Shown in pieces: positions 10,304 through 22,132 of a stretch of 64,000 bases of DNA. Source of the DNA: Aradus depressus. Its lineage: Eukaryota; Arthropoda; Insecta; Hemiptera; Aradidae. The stretch covers positions 310,001 to 374,000 of the forward strand of contig OY759225.1 of assembly GCA_963662175.1 (NCBI GenBank), read 5' to 3'. Each line of letters starts with the position of its first letter. Within the stretch, counting starts at the first letter, position 1. The notes below the pieces were generated by a model. That model ran no database searches, had not been told where the DNA came from, and saw only the letters and a program-made list of their open reading frames with translations. The translations under genes and the position numbers were made by a program.

Positions 10304-13300
10304 GGCTGCATACAGTAACGAAGATGATCAACCAAAGAAAGATTCAGATGTATCGGAGAAGTCCCATCCGAAGGACGACGTGCTCAAGGTTATTTTTAAC
10401 CTAAGTGAAATTTGGACAACTACCGTTGACGACTACCGTTTAGACAAATTTTCTGAAAAACAAATTAATACAGCTATGTTGGTAGATAGGCAGCATCCAG
10501 AAACGAAGATGGACAAGCAAAGAAAGATTCAGATGTATCGGAGAAGTCCCATCCGAAGGACGACGTGCTCAAGGTTATTTTTAACCTAAGTGAAATTTCA
10601 GCTACCCAGGTTTAGATACGTAACATGCTACTCATCATCGAGTACCGGACATACGAAAAGGCCCTCGATCATAGCTTAAAGCCCAATCCGAAGGACGACG
10701 TGCTCAAATTTATTTTTATGTGGAATATAAATGGGCTTTGAGGTACCTACCGTTTAGACAAATTTTCTGAAAAACAAATTAATACAGCTATGTTGGTAGA
10801 TAGGCAGCATCCAGAAACGAAGATGGTCAAGCAAAAATAGATTCCGATATATCGGGAAAGTCCCATCCGAAGGACGACGTGCTCAAATATATTTTTATCT
10901 TCCCGATTAAAACATCTGACCTAAGTGACTTGTCTAGATTTCTAAATGGCGATCCTGAGCTCAGTAGACTCCATTCTTCAAATTTCTAGCTTTAAACGGT
11001 TTTTAGATTTAATATTTGTTAAAACTGATGAACAACCGGGATATCTGAATTATACAAAAAAACTGAAATAAAAATGTTTCTCCAAAAAAGTCGGGCTAAA
11101 TACCATTCTTCAAATTTTCTGCTTTTTAACGGTTTATTCATTCAATATTTGTTAAAACTGATAGACAGATTCAGATATATCGAAAAAGTCCCATCCGAAG
11201 GACGACGTGCTCAAGTAATTTTTAACGTAAATGAAATTTCAACTACCCAGGTTTAGATACATAACATACGACTCATTATCGAGTACCTGACATACGAACA
11301 TGCTCTCGATCATAGCTTAAAACCCAATCCGAAGGACGACGTGCTCAAGTTATTTTTATCTTCCCGATTAAAACATCTGACCTCATTGACTTGGATAGAT
11401 TTCTAAATGGCGATCATGAGCTCGGTAGACTCCATTCTTCAAATTTCTAGCTTTTAAACTAGATTTAAAACTGATGAACAACCGGGATATCTGAATCCTA
11501 CACCAAAATCGAAATAAAAATGTTTTTTTAAAAAATTCGGGCTAAATCCCATTCTTCAAATTTCTCGCTTTTTAACGGTTTATAGGCTTAATATTAGTTA
11601 AAACTGATAGACAGATTCAGATATATCGGGAAGTCCCATCCGAAGGACGACGTGGTCAAGTTATTTTTAACGAAAATGAAATTTCAACTACCCAGGTTTA
11701 GATACATAACATACGACTCATTATCGAGCACCTGACATACAAAAAGGCCCTCGATCATAGCCTAAAGTCCAATCCGAAGGACGACGTGCTCAAATATATT
11801 TTTATCTTCCCGATTAAAACATCTGACCTAATTGACTTGGATAGATTTCTAAATGGCGATCATGAGCTCGGTAGACTCCATTCTTCAAATTTCTAGCTTT
11901 TAAACGGTTTTTAGATTTAATATTTGTTAAAACTGATGAACAACCGGGATATCTGAATCCTACACAAAAATCGAAATAAAAATGTTTTTAGAAGAAAGTC
12001 GGGCTAAATCCCATTCTTCAAATTTCTCGCTTTTTATCGTTTTATAGATTTAATATTTGTTAAAACTGATAGACAGATTCAGATATATCGGGAAAGTCCC
12101 ATCCGAAGGACGACGTGCTCAAGTTATTTTTAACGTAAATGAAATTTCAACTACCCAGGTTTAGATACATAACATACGACTCATTATCGAGTACCTGACA
12201 TACGAACAGGCCCTCGATCATAGCTTAAAACCTAATGCGAAGGACGACGTGCTCAAGTTATTTGTATCTTCCCGATTAAAACATCCGACCTAATTGACTT
12301 GTCTAGATTTCGAAATGTCGATCCTGAGCTCGGTAAACTCCATTCTTCAAATTTTTCGCTTTTTAACGGTTTATAATTTAAATATTTGTTAAAACTGATG
12401 AACAACCGGGATATCTGAATCCTACACAAAAACCGAAATAAAAATGTTTTTACAAGAAAATCGGGCTAAATCCCATTCTTCAAATTTCTCGCTTTTTGAC
12501 GGTTTATAGATTTAATATTTGTTAAAACTGATAGACAGATTCAGATATATCGGGAAAGTCCCATCCGAAGGACGACGTGCTCAATTTATTTTTAACGTAA
12601 ATGAATTTTCAACTACCAAGTTTTAGATGCATAACATGTGACTTACTAACGAGTACCTGACATACAAAAAGGCTCTCGATCATAGCTTAAAGCTCAATCC
12701 GAAGGACGACGTGCTCAAATTTATTTTTATCTTCTCGATTAAAACATCTGACCTAAGTGACTTAACTAGATTTCTAAATGGCGATCCTGAGCTCGGTAGA
12801 CTTCATTCTTCAAATTTCTAGCTTTTAAACGGCTTTTAGATTTAATATTTGTTAAAACTGATGAACAACCGGGATATCTGAATCCTACATAAAAATTGAA
12901 ATAAAAATGTTTTTCGAAAAAAGTCGGGCTAAATACCTTTCTTCAAATTTCCTGCTTATTAACGGTTTATAGATTTAATATTTGTTAAAACTGATAGACA
13001 GATTAAGATATATCGGGAAAGTCCCATCCGAAGGACGACGTGCTCAAGGTCTTTTGAAGCTAAGTGAAATTTTAGCTACCTAGGTTTAGTTACATAACAT
13101 ACGACTCATTATCGAGCACCTGACATACAAAAAGGCCCTCGATCATAGCCTAAAGTCCAATCCGAAGGACGACGTGCTCAAATATATTTTTAACTTCCCG
13201 ATTAAAACATCTGACCGAATTTACTTGGATAGATTTCTAAATGGCGATCATGAGCTCGGTAGACTCCATTCTTCAAATTTCTAGCTTTTAAACGGTTTTT

Positions 13301-13786
13301 AGATTTAATATTTGTTAAAACTGATGAACAACCGGGATATCTGAATCCTACACAAAAATCGAAATAAAAATGTTTTTCGAAAAAATTCGGGCTAAATCCC
13401 ATTCTTCAAATTTCTCGCTTTTTAACGGTTTATAGGCTTAATATTAGTTAAAACTGATAGACAGATTCAGATATATCGGGAAGTCCCATCCGAAGGACGA
13501 CGTGCTCGAGTTATTTTTAGCGTAAATGAAATTTCAACTACCCAGGTTTAGATACATAACATGCGACTCATTATCGAGTAACTGACATACGAAAAGGCCG
13601 TCGATCATAGCTTAAAGCCCAATCCGAAGGACGACGTGCTCAAATTTATTTTTATTTTCCCGATTAAAACATCTGACCGAAGTGCCTTGGCTAGATTTCT
13701 AAGTGGCGATCCTGAGCTCGATAGACTCCATATGTAAGATAAAATAAGTTACCGTTTGGTTCCAACTAAAATTATCAAGGAAGAAA
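10304..13786. repeat. Satellite array 1, ~460 bp compound unit
   Basis: About seven tandem units. Each contains two half-units that both carry CCGAAGGACGACGTGCTCAA, one preceded by GATATATCGGGAAAGTCCCAT and one by AGCTTAAAGCCCAAT. They are joined by blocks such as TCCCGATTAAAACATCTGACC and AACAACCGGGATATCTGAAT. Successive first-type half-units start near 11165, 11612, 12074, 12537, 13004 and 13460, giving periods of 447-467 bp. The first part (10304-10900) is more irregular. No coding potential beyond chance frames. Confidence 0.9.
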
Positions 13787-15645
13787 TCTATATAATAAAA
13801 ATGAGTGCTAAATTTTGCTAAGCGCAAAACTCGAGAACGGCTGGACCAATTCGGCTAATTTTTTTTTTTTTCAAATATTCGTTGAAGTCCGAGGAAGGTT
13901 CTTATGAAGAGTTCTTAGCTGTTTATTCTAGGGATGGCGATCTGAGATAGATTAATCGGAGAATCGATGTTTGGGGTCGTAATAATCGATGTGAACAATG
14001 AAATGATCAAGTGAATCGATCTCAGACACCCGAAAATCATTTACTTACCGTTTCGTGTTATTCAGTTTTTAGTGCATGTTATTTTCTTGGCCGAATAAAA
14101 CGTAATTACAACTCTTACTGTTTTGTTTTATTCAGTTTTTAGTGCGTTTCATTTTCTTGGTTGTTTTTAAATCTTCGCTTCTGGCAAGTTCCTCGATGTA
14201 TCTTTGGTTGTCATCTTTGTCATTTACTTACTGTTTCGTTTTATTCAGTTTTTACATATCTACATCTATATAATAAAAATGATTGGCTAAATTTAGCACG
14301 GGATGGGGGGTTGTGGAGGTAGGCCTTAGTATAAAGATACCGGTAACTCATTAACTAATAGTCGGATTGTCATGGAATTTCACATGTAGTATTCTAAAAA
14401 GCCAAATTTAAAAAAAGGATGTTTGAAGTCTCAAAATTTGAAAGGGGGGGGGGCGGGGGGCTAGGCCTAATATAAAGATAGTGATAGGTCTTTAACGGAT
14501 GATCAGATTGTCATGGAATTTCACATGTAGTATTCTTAAAGGCCAAATTGAAAAATACGCTACGTGACATCTCAAAATTTTGAACAGGAGGGGGCCTAAG
14601 TATAAATATAGTCCTAGCTAATTAACGGTTGGCCGGATTGTCACGAAATTTGACATGTAGTATTCTTAAAGGCCAAATTGAAAAATACGGTACGTGATAT
14701 CTCAAAATTTTGAACGGGAGGGGGGGTTTTGGGGGTAGGCCTACATATAAAGATAGTGATAGGTCTTTAACGGATGATCGGTATGTCATGGAATTTCACA
14801 TGTCGAATTCTTGAAAGTCAAATTGAAAAATAAAGTGTGTGACGTCATAAAAGGGAGGGGAGTTGTGGGGGTAGGCGTAAATATAAAGATACTGATAGGT
14901 CATTAACAGATGATCGGATTGTCATGGAATTTCACATGTGGTATTCTTAAAGCCCGAATTAAAAAATAGGGTATGTGACATCTCAACATTTTGAAAGGGA
15001 GGGGGGTTTTGGGGGTAGGCCTTAGCATAAAATAGTTGTAGCTCATTAACGAATGGTCGGATTGTCATGGAATTTCACATGTAGTATTCTTAAAAGACAA
15101 AAACAAAAAAAGGATATGTGACGTCTCAAAATTGTCAACGGGAGGGGGGTTTGGGGGGGGGGGCAAGCATATACCTAAATAGTAGTTTCAAAAGAATATT
15201 TAAAAATTGGCTGTGACCCTTTTGGACGGGAGGGGCGGGGGTCCATTAATGCTGAATGAATCTCACTTGGAGCTTTCTTAAAGATGGGAAATAGCCCTAA
15301 TTTTAATAGGGTGGGTTTCCTAAGCATGTATTACCTTGAAGGTGCACCGTTGCACGGTAAATAATAGCTCTCACCAGCGTTCTTAAGCACAAAATACCTA
15401 GGGCATCCGCTGTTGCAAGGCACATACTAGCTGCGGTGCCCTGCGTTCCTAACTACGTACTATCTGTGTTGCCCAGCGGTCCTAAGAACTTAATAGCTGG
15501 TTGCACGGAGTTGCAAGGCGCATATTATCTAAGGTGCCCGGTGTTCTTAAGTAGGAACTTGCTGTGGTTCCAAGTAAAAAAAATAAATAAAAAAAAAATT
15601 CAGTCCAATAGCTTTTGACAGAACGACGTCTGTCGGGTCAGCTAG
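13787..15645 (+). mobile_element. Non-autonomous Helitron inserted in satellite array 1
   Basis: Begins TCTATATAATAAAAATGAGT, then GCTAAGCGCAAAACTCGAGA and AACGGCTGGACCAATTCGGC. Ends GACGTCTGTCGGGTCAGCTAG at 15645. The left flank ends AAGGAAGAAA and the right flank begins TGTGGAATATAAGTGG. The same two flanks are directly joined at 40912-40940, giving the unoccupied site and proving insertion exactly between A and T without duplication. An inner 5' end recurs at 14265. No transposase frame is present. Confidence 0.93.
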
Positions 15646-15787
15646 TGTGGAATATAAGTGGGCTTTGAGGTACCTACCGTTTTGACATATTTTCTGAAAA
15701 ACAAATTAATACTGCTATGTTGGTAGATAGGCAGCATCCAGAAACGAAGATGGTCATCCAAAGAAAGATTCAGATGTATCGGGAAAG
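15646..15787. repeat. Remainder of satellite array 1
   Basis: Continues the array after the Helitron, from GTGGAATATAAGTGGGCTTT to CAGATGTATCGGGAAAG. Closely matches 39645-39780 and 40922-41060. Confidence 0.85.
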
Positions 15788-16223
15788 TTTTTTTTTGACT
15801 ACATAGACTTAGTACACAGAGATAGTAAAAAAGTAGGTAATATTCGGTTAAATTCAATATTTTACATAAATTACAGAGAAAACAGTTTGGAGAACAGCTG
15901 GCTGGTGAACTTGAAGTGTTAAAAAAAAAAAAAAAAAAATCTTTTTGACTAACCTTATTTATTTTTTAAATTAAATTTTTTTTTTTTGTTTAAAAAAAAA
16001 ATAAAATAATAATAATCTGAATTGACAAGAATCCACGCTGAACAAGAGCACCCAGGATGCGGCCAAGTGAGGGCCGGAGCCCGACAGGACGAACCCCCTG
16101 GTAGGCCACTCCCAGACAAGTCCCCAAGAGAAAGACGCTCTCCCCGCGACCAGCACTCCCGGGTCATCGGCCAATAAGGTAAGGGCTAAGCTATCACCCT
16201 CTATCAATGCAGAACCCCTCGCC
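15788..16223 (+). other. Junction and probable 5' untranslated region of the R1-like LINE
   Basis: Starts with T- and A-rich sequence (15788-16015), then becomes GC-richer from about 16020 and leads into ORF1. The exact 5' end of the LINE cannot be fixed. An ATG at 16207 is in a different frame from ORF1. Confidence 0.5.
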
Positions 16224-17488
16224 GTGCCTACAGCAGAGGCTTATAATATACAAAACATGGTTGCCTCCACTTTATCTCAAGCAAAAGTAAACAAAGCCGC
16301 GCAGGCGACTATAAACAACGGGGTACGTCGACTGACTGAACTGTTAGTCATGGTGACTGGGAGATACACAGTCGCCGAGGCCCGAGAAAAGGCTGCCTAT
16401 GCGCTACTAGATAGTCTGAGCCCGAATGTTATGGCGGAGACGATAGCTGAAAAGATACGGGAGTGTTACCTGCCACCCCCCTACCACCAACCCTCGCCCA
16501 AAACGTCAGGTGATGAACCAAGGGACGTAACGAAGCCCTGCCTGGCCCAAACTACAAAAACGGCCAACTTAACCCAGCGATTCATAGGGAGCTCTTCCAA
16601 GCCCAAAAACACCGCACCCACTACATCTGCAGGACCCCCCTTCCAGGACGTGCCTCCTACGAACCCTGAGGATCCCGCCTTCCCACCACCTGAGACGTGG
16701 TCCGAAGTCGTGAAGAAGAAAAGGAAGAGGAAGACAGCGCCCCCACCCCCCAAGAAGACCAAGCAAGATATCCTCCGGCAACTGATGGAGACTACGCCCT
16801 CCGTTTCGACGAAAAATGCGACTTTCATGGCAGTAGTTGAACCAACAGTAGGAAACGACGCAGGGAAGTTACAAGAAGCTCTGGACAAATTGACCCCGTG
16901 CGAGCTCGGGATCAACATTAAAGCCTGCCGGCCCGCCAGGAGAGGGGGGATACTCCTCGAGGTGTCCTCTGCTGACGAGCTGAGAGCACTGTCGACCAAC
17001 GCAAAGCTCCAGGAAGCGGGCCTCAAGGCAGAGGCACTCCAGAGAAGGAGCCCACGCCTCGTGGTATATGATGTGCCCTCGGGCTGGTCAGTAGAGGACA
17101 TCACCAGGAGGTTCCGAGCCCAGTACCCAGATCTTTCTCCCCCTGTCCCAGTATATAGAAAAGGCCCAGAAAAGTCCTCATCAATGCCGGCAGTATCACC
17201 CTAGGGTGGTACTCATGCAGGGTTCGCGACTGCTTGGATATCTCGCGATGTTGGAAATGCCAGACGTTCGGCCACATTGGTAAGTCGTGCAGCAAAACCA
17301 GGGTGTGCGCGATGTGCTCGGAAGAGGGGCATGACAGCAACAACTGCCCTAACAAAGCTAAGCCGCCGAAGTGTTGCAACTGCAGCACGAAGGGTACCCG
17401 CGCCGCTCACAAAGCTGATAGCGATGTCTGTCCATCATATATCCGCGCTCTTGAGTCTCAGGCCTCGCGTACGGATTATGGTAGATAG
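16224..17488 (+). pseudogene. R1-like ORF1 (Gag-like nucleic acid-binding protein), frameshifted
   Basis: The frame opens at GTG (16224). The second copy has ATG at the homologous place (43590), so the start appears mutated. The N-terminal half is helical, followed by a Pro-rich and Lys-rich segment (KKKRKRKTAPPPPKKTK) and the conserved R1 Gag region (about residues 195-310). A one-base shift near 17160-17180 moves the reading frame. The remainder, 17234-17488, holds three CCHC knuckles: CWKCQTFGHIGKSC, CAMCSEEGHDSNNC and a CCNCSTKG-type third. The stop is TAG at 17486-17488. The protein would package element RNA. Confidence 0.85.
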
Positions 17489-20400
17489 AAATCGCGGGGG
17501 CCTTCGTTTACTGCAGCTCAATATGAATAGGCGCCGGATTGTGGCTGAGGAAGTACGACAACTTGTGCCTACGGAGAATATCCAAGTGCTAGCCCTCCAG
17601 GAACCCTAGGTACTAGCCACAGAATTGTTACAGGCGCTCGGAACAACGAACGGCCAATGGCGTGGTGACCGGCCCCCAGGTGGATGTGATGGCGCTCCAC
17701 CATCTGTCCACCAGCCACATTGCTGTGGCTTTTATCAGGCACGCCAACGCCAGCTGCTATGTGATCAGCGGATACTTCCCTCCGTCTGAAAACATAGAAC
17801 GACAGCTGGGTCACCTGGATCTAGTATTGAATGCCCTCACAGGACGCAACATCATAGTTCTGGCTGACGTCAACTCCTGGTGTGTCTCTTGGGGATCGGT
17901 TCGAACTGACCGCCGGGGCGACAGGCTATTGGAGCTGATCGCCCGCCATGACCTGTGCATAGTCAACGACCCATCCTCACCGCCTACATTTCACGGCTCC
18001 CGAGGACACTCTCACATCGATGTCACACTGGTGTCGAGTGGACTGTACCCAGCTGTGGGCAGTTGGTGTGTCCGAGAGGTCACGTCTAGCGACCACAGCG
18101 TACTAGACGTTTTGCTCTTTGACAACCGCCTCCCCGCAACCAGGCCCAAAGACCCCCGTTACGCTACACGCAAAACAATATCTGAGGCCTTTGTGACCGC
18201 CGTTGCTGCCTACTCCTGTGATGAAGAATGGGAAGGTCTCAGGAGTTCGGACCCGGATGACCAGATTGAGGATGAGGTCGGCAAACTCAGTAATTTATTA
18301 CTTCGAGCTGCTGACGAGACCATCCCCAAGAAGGTCCACCGGGTTAAGAAGGTACCCTGGTGGAGCAAAGATCTTACCCTTGACAAGAGGACCGTTTATC
18401 GTGCCAGGCGGAGGTACCAGCGGTGCCGAGACCCAGTCCAAAGGGAGGCGCGAAGGGAGGAGTACCGGCAGCTCAGCAGGGCGTATGGCAGGAGAGTCGA
18501 GACCGCAAAAAAGGAGAGTTGGAGAAGTTTTGTTGAGGAAGAAAGCAGTAGGAACCCGTGGGGAATACCTTACCGTGTCATCACTGTGAGGCTCAAATCA
18601 ATTCCACCTGTAGCCTCCATCAGGGACGGCCACTTGCAAGCAATGTCCCTAGCGGAGACGAACAGGTTATTCCTGGAGGAGGCCTTTCCCGCTGACGATC
18701 CGGCACAGGATTCGCCCGGCCAACGCGATATCAGGAGCGCTGCTCGTACCCTGCCAGAGACGGAAAATGCACCTGACTGGGACGAGCTCGATCTGCTCTT
18801 GGCGGTTGGGAAACAGAAGAGTGGCGGCGCCCCTGGGAACGATCTCATCGACGCCGCTATAATCAAGAAAGCATTCCCGACCATCAAGACAGATCTTCTA
18901 CATCTGTTCAACGCTTGTCTAAGGCGAGGCCATTTCCCGAGCGCTTGGAAGCGTGCTCTAATATGCACCTTTGTTAAGCCCGGGGACAGGGACCTCTCCT
19001 TGGCAAAGAGCTACAGACCAATCAGCCTGCTCCCCGCCTTTGGGAAGGTACTGGAGACCCTTATCTTCAATGGAATTCAAACGCAAGTACACGCCTTAGT
19101 ATCCCATAGGCAATTTGGCTGCATGAGGGGTAGATCTGCCGAGGACGCATTGAGGATGCTGAGAGCAGACGTAGAAGAACGCGACGGCAAATATGCCCTC
19201 TGCGTTTTCTTCGATATTGCGTCGGCCTTTGATTGCGCCTGGTGGCCAGCCATCCTCACGAGACTGCGGACTATGGAATTGCCTAGGAATTTATTTGCGC
19301 TGATATCTAGCTTCCTCTGCGATCGATCCGCCACCATAAGCCAGCTGTATACTAGTACTACAGTGGACGTCACTAGAGGCTGTCCTCAGGGATCGGTTCT
19401 CGGACCAACCCTGTGGAATATACTCTTTGACGGGTTGCTCCGTGACCTCGAGAACCGTGGGCATAAGGCAATCGCCTATGTCGACGATCTCGTGGTTACA
19501 GTTCAGGCTGATAGTCATGCCAACCTTACCCTTCGCGCGCAAACTGCAATAGACGATATAGGCAGCTGGTGCTGCGCCAATAAGCTGGCTCTCTCACCGA
19601 GTAAGACCTCGGCCTTACTGATGAGGGGGAGACCCGATGCTCGACAACCCCTGGTTTTGACAGTCCATGGGCGGCACATTGAATGCCCAGCTGTGATAAC
19701 GTACCTTGGGGTGCGGATCGCACGAGGCCTGAAAGTGACGCCCCACGTTGTTGCCATTAAAGAAAAGACGATAGCCACTTTCAACGCCCTGAGTCGCCTA
19801 GCCCGCGCGACTTGGGGCCTCGACTATTCCGCGTGTAGGACCATCTACACAGGGGTATTCGTGGCTGTAGCAAGGTACGCTGCTGCAGGTTGGTGGCATC
19901 GCCCCACGAATCGGCAGCGCACGATTCGGACGCAAGCCCAGAGAGCAGCCCTTTTAAGAGTTACAAGGGCTTATCGTACTGTCTCTACGGCTGCGCTACA
20001 GGTACTAGCGGGAGCCGCCCCCATTGACTTGATCTTGGATGGGGCTGTCGCTTCGTATTTCTGTAGACGCAACATGCCCTTAGGAGCAGATATTGATGAG
20101 CCCTTACGTCTAGCCCTAGACGAAGAGATGCGCGGACAGTCCAGACCAGTGCGCTGCAAGGACATCGTCCAGAATTGGATTGTGGAAAAATGGCAACAAC
20201 GTTGGTCACGATGCCCGGATGGCCGAACGACGTACGCATACTTCCCGGACGACCGGGTTCGCCTTGACTCAACATGGGTACAGCCTAATCACTGGACGTC
20301 TCAAATATTATCAGGTCATGGTGATTTCAACTCCAAGCTGTTCTTCTTTCACAGGAAGAACACCCCGAACTGTTCGTGCGGCGGTATCGAGACTGCAGAA

Positions 20401-20565
20401 CATGTGGTCCTCGAATGCCCGCTGTACGACCAAGCTAGGGTGGAGTTGATTCATGGGACAAGATCGTATTTGGGACTAGATCTACGGCAGATGGTGACGG
20501 AAACTGACTACCCGATGTTCTGCCGATTCGTCGGCTCCTGGCTGGAGCAGAAACAGGCAATGTAA
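17478..20565 (+). pseudogene. R1-like ORF2 (endonuclease and reverse transcriptase), frameshifted
   Basis: The start ATG at 17478 overlaps the end of ORF1 by 11 bp, the usual R1 arrangement. The endonuclease begins LLQLNMNR and LALQEP but is broken near 17607, where a short deletion is also likely, and again near 17655. From 17662 the frame is open to the end. Endonuclease motifs SDHSVLDV and HGSRGHSHIDVT are visible. The reverse transcriptase shows YRPISLLPAFGK, FFDIASAFDCAWW, GCPQGSVLGPTLWN and the catalytic AYVDDLVV (19474-19497). The C-terminus has CSCGGIETAEHVVLECPLY. The protein would nick target DNA and copy the RNA into it. Confidence 0.9.
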
Positions 20566-20802
20566 TGATCCCGATCTTTGCCTAAACGTAGACTGGGTGA
20601 TGTTGCTGCAACGCAAGGCAAAGAGGGTGCCTCTTTTAGAACAAACTAAAAAAAAAAAAAAGACCTACTAATCTACTGAATATATCCAGCTAAAGCCAGG
20701 GTAATCATCGGAACACCATCCCTGTCTGTAACGGGGGTCCCGTGCAGTGACGTTACCAATGGAGACTCAGTATACCCCCCCCCCCCCCCCCCCTCCGCTA
20801 AA

Positions 20803-20806
20803 CAGT
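20803..20806. repeat. Target site duplication CAGT of the gypsy element (right copy 30720-30723)
   Basis: CAGT directly precedes the 5' LTR and directly follows the 3' LTR, a 4 bp duplication as used by Ty3/gypsy integrases. Confidence 0.9.
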
Positions 20807-21933
20807 TGTAATGTAATCAATTTGTGACTGCATCTAAATATATTGTAAAATATAAAGTTTGTAATGTTAATAGTATTTGTGGACAGTAATGGTGAAAGAA
20901 ACCCTTAATTCTATAGGCGGGCTAGGGAGACCCGGATCAGGTAGAAGGAGCTTATCCCATTTTGCCTCCGTCAAGAAAGAAGCTGACAGGATGCAATAAA
21001 AGAAGGCACCAACAGTCACCTGGAGGAATATTTATATAGCTTTTACAACCAGGATTTTACAATCTGGCTACAGTCAGGTACCAGATTGGAGCTCCAAGCC
21101 CGTTGTTAGTGGCCCATAAAGCTATCTGGACTGCCAAAGTAAAGCTCACAAGGACAAATTAAAGGAGACACCGCGAAGTTCCCCTGAATGACAGAGAAGA
21201 AAGGAGAAGAAAGAAGGAGAAGAGTAGGGGAAACTGGTAGAAAGTGGGGGAAGATGGCAGTCCGAGTTCCAGTCGAGATCCACCAGAGTCAGTTCCAGTC
21301 GAGATCCACCAGAGTCAGTTACAGTCGAGATCCACCAGTGGAAGTGGACACTTCACTTTCCTGGACCAGTGGAAGCCTTCAGCTCCAGTCGAGATGAGCC
21401 GTTGATGCCTAGACCTTGAGGAGGAACTCAGCCAGCCGACAGCCCTCTTTCTACCCTCTGGCCATCGCAGACCTCCCTGGCCTCCAATCATCAGTTATCG
21501 TCTCCAGCCCCGTCTCTCTACAGTTTTCAGTAGTAATAAGGTTCATATTTTATGTTATATTTTTTTTTTATTCTTAATTATTAATTTTTTTGATTTGATT
21601 TGTAATTATACTCTTTTAAATATGAGTTTCTAATTTTTCAGTAGTTTGTTTCCCATGCCATCACAAGTCAATATTGATTTAAGAATTTGGTTTTTCAAAA
21701 CTCTTTTCGCTGAACGAATCCTTTCGCCTTTGGTTATAGAAATCCAATTCGTATATTCAAATCAGTAAATTTAAATGATCGTCTATTACCTAAGCGATCT
21801 GGCATCCTATGGACATTTTAAATTAGTAAAGACACAGCAGTTTTATAGAAAATCTCCGCAATTTCGATTAAAGTAAATTCAAAATACCACATTTTATATA
21901 TTAAAACCGCGACGCGCAACCGTCAATATTACA
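20807..21933 (+). repeat. 5' LTR
   Basis: Runs from TGTAATGTAATCAATTTG to CGTCAATATTACA, with terminal inverted repeat TGTAAT/ATTACA. Inside are three 26 bp tandem units (AGTTCCAGTCGAGATCCACC-type) at 21265, 21291 and 21317, a possible TATA-like TATTTATATAGC near 21030, and a T-rich segment after 21540. A 69-codon frame at 21188 is not supported as a gene. Confidence 0.96.
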
Positions 21934-21936
21934 AAT

Positions 21937-21954
21937 TGGCAACCCCTTGTGGAG
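21937..21954 (+). promoter_or_regulatory. Primer binding site
   Basis: TGGCAACCCCTTGTGGAG starts three bases after the 5' LTR. TGG is the complement of the tRNA CCA end. The priming tRNA is not identified. Confidence 0.7.
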
Positions 21955-22132
21955 ATTTTGGTAAAATCATTATTATTCAGCAAGAGAGGAAAGGCGAAAT
22001 TTTTAAACCAAAATTGACTTGGAAAGCTGGGTACAAACTTGATTTGATATTTTACATTTATTAAATTTTTAAATTTAATTTACATTTTATATAGTTAGAT
22101 ATTTTTTTTCTGAAATTTTATAGTTTTTAAAT

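Larger units (their letters stand above)
16020..20806 (+). mobile_element. R1-like non-LTR retrotransposon, copy 1, with frameshifts
   Basis: Two-ORF LINE of the R1 group: a Gag-like ORF1 with zinc knuckles, overlapping ORF2 with apurinic endonuclease, reverse transcriptase and a C-terminal CCHC, and a 3' untranslated region (20566-20806) ending in a C-rich run and CTCCGCTAAACAGT. Frameshifts in both ORFs make it inactive. The gypsy element at 20807 interrupts its distal 3' region or lies just outside it. Its 5' side abuts satellite array 1, as copy 2 abuts array 2. Confidence 0.85.

Noticed and set aside
10304..13786. CRISPR-like regularly spaced repeats
   Set aside because: The intervening sequences are themselves repeated, the unit is ~460 bp, and the context is eukaryotic transposon sequence, so this is a satellite.
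16481..17104. Long antisense frame opposite R1 ORF1
   Set aside because: Shadow of the GC-rich ORF1, with no domain of its own.
21188..21397. 69-codon frame in both gypsy LTRs
   Set aside because: Identical in the two LTRs because they are duplicates. It spans the 26 bp tandem repeat and has no domain.
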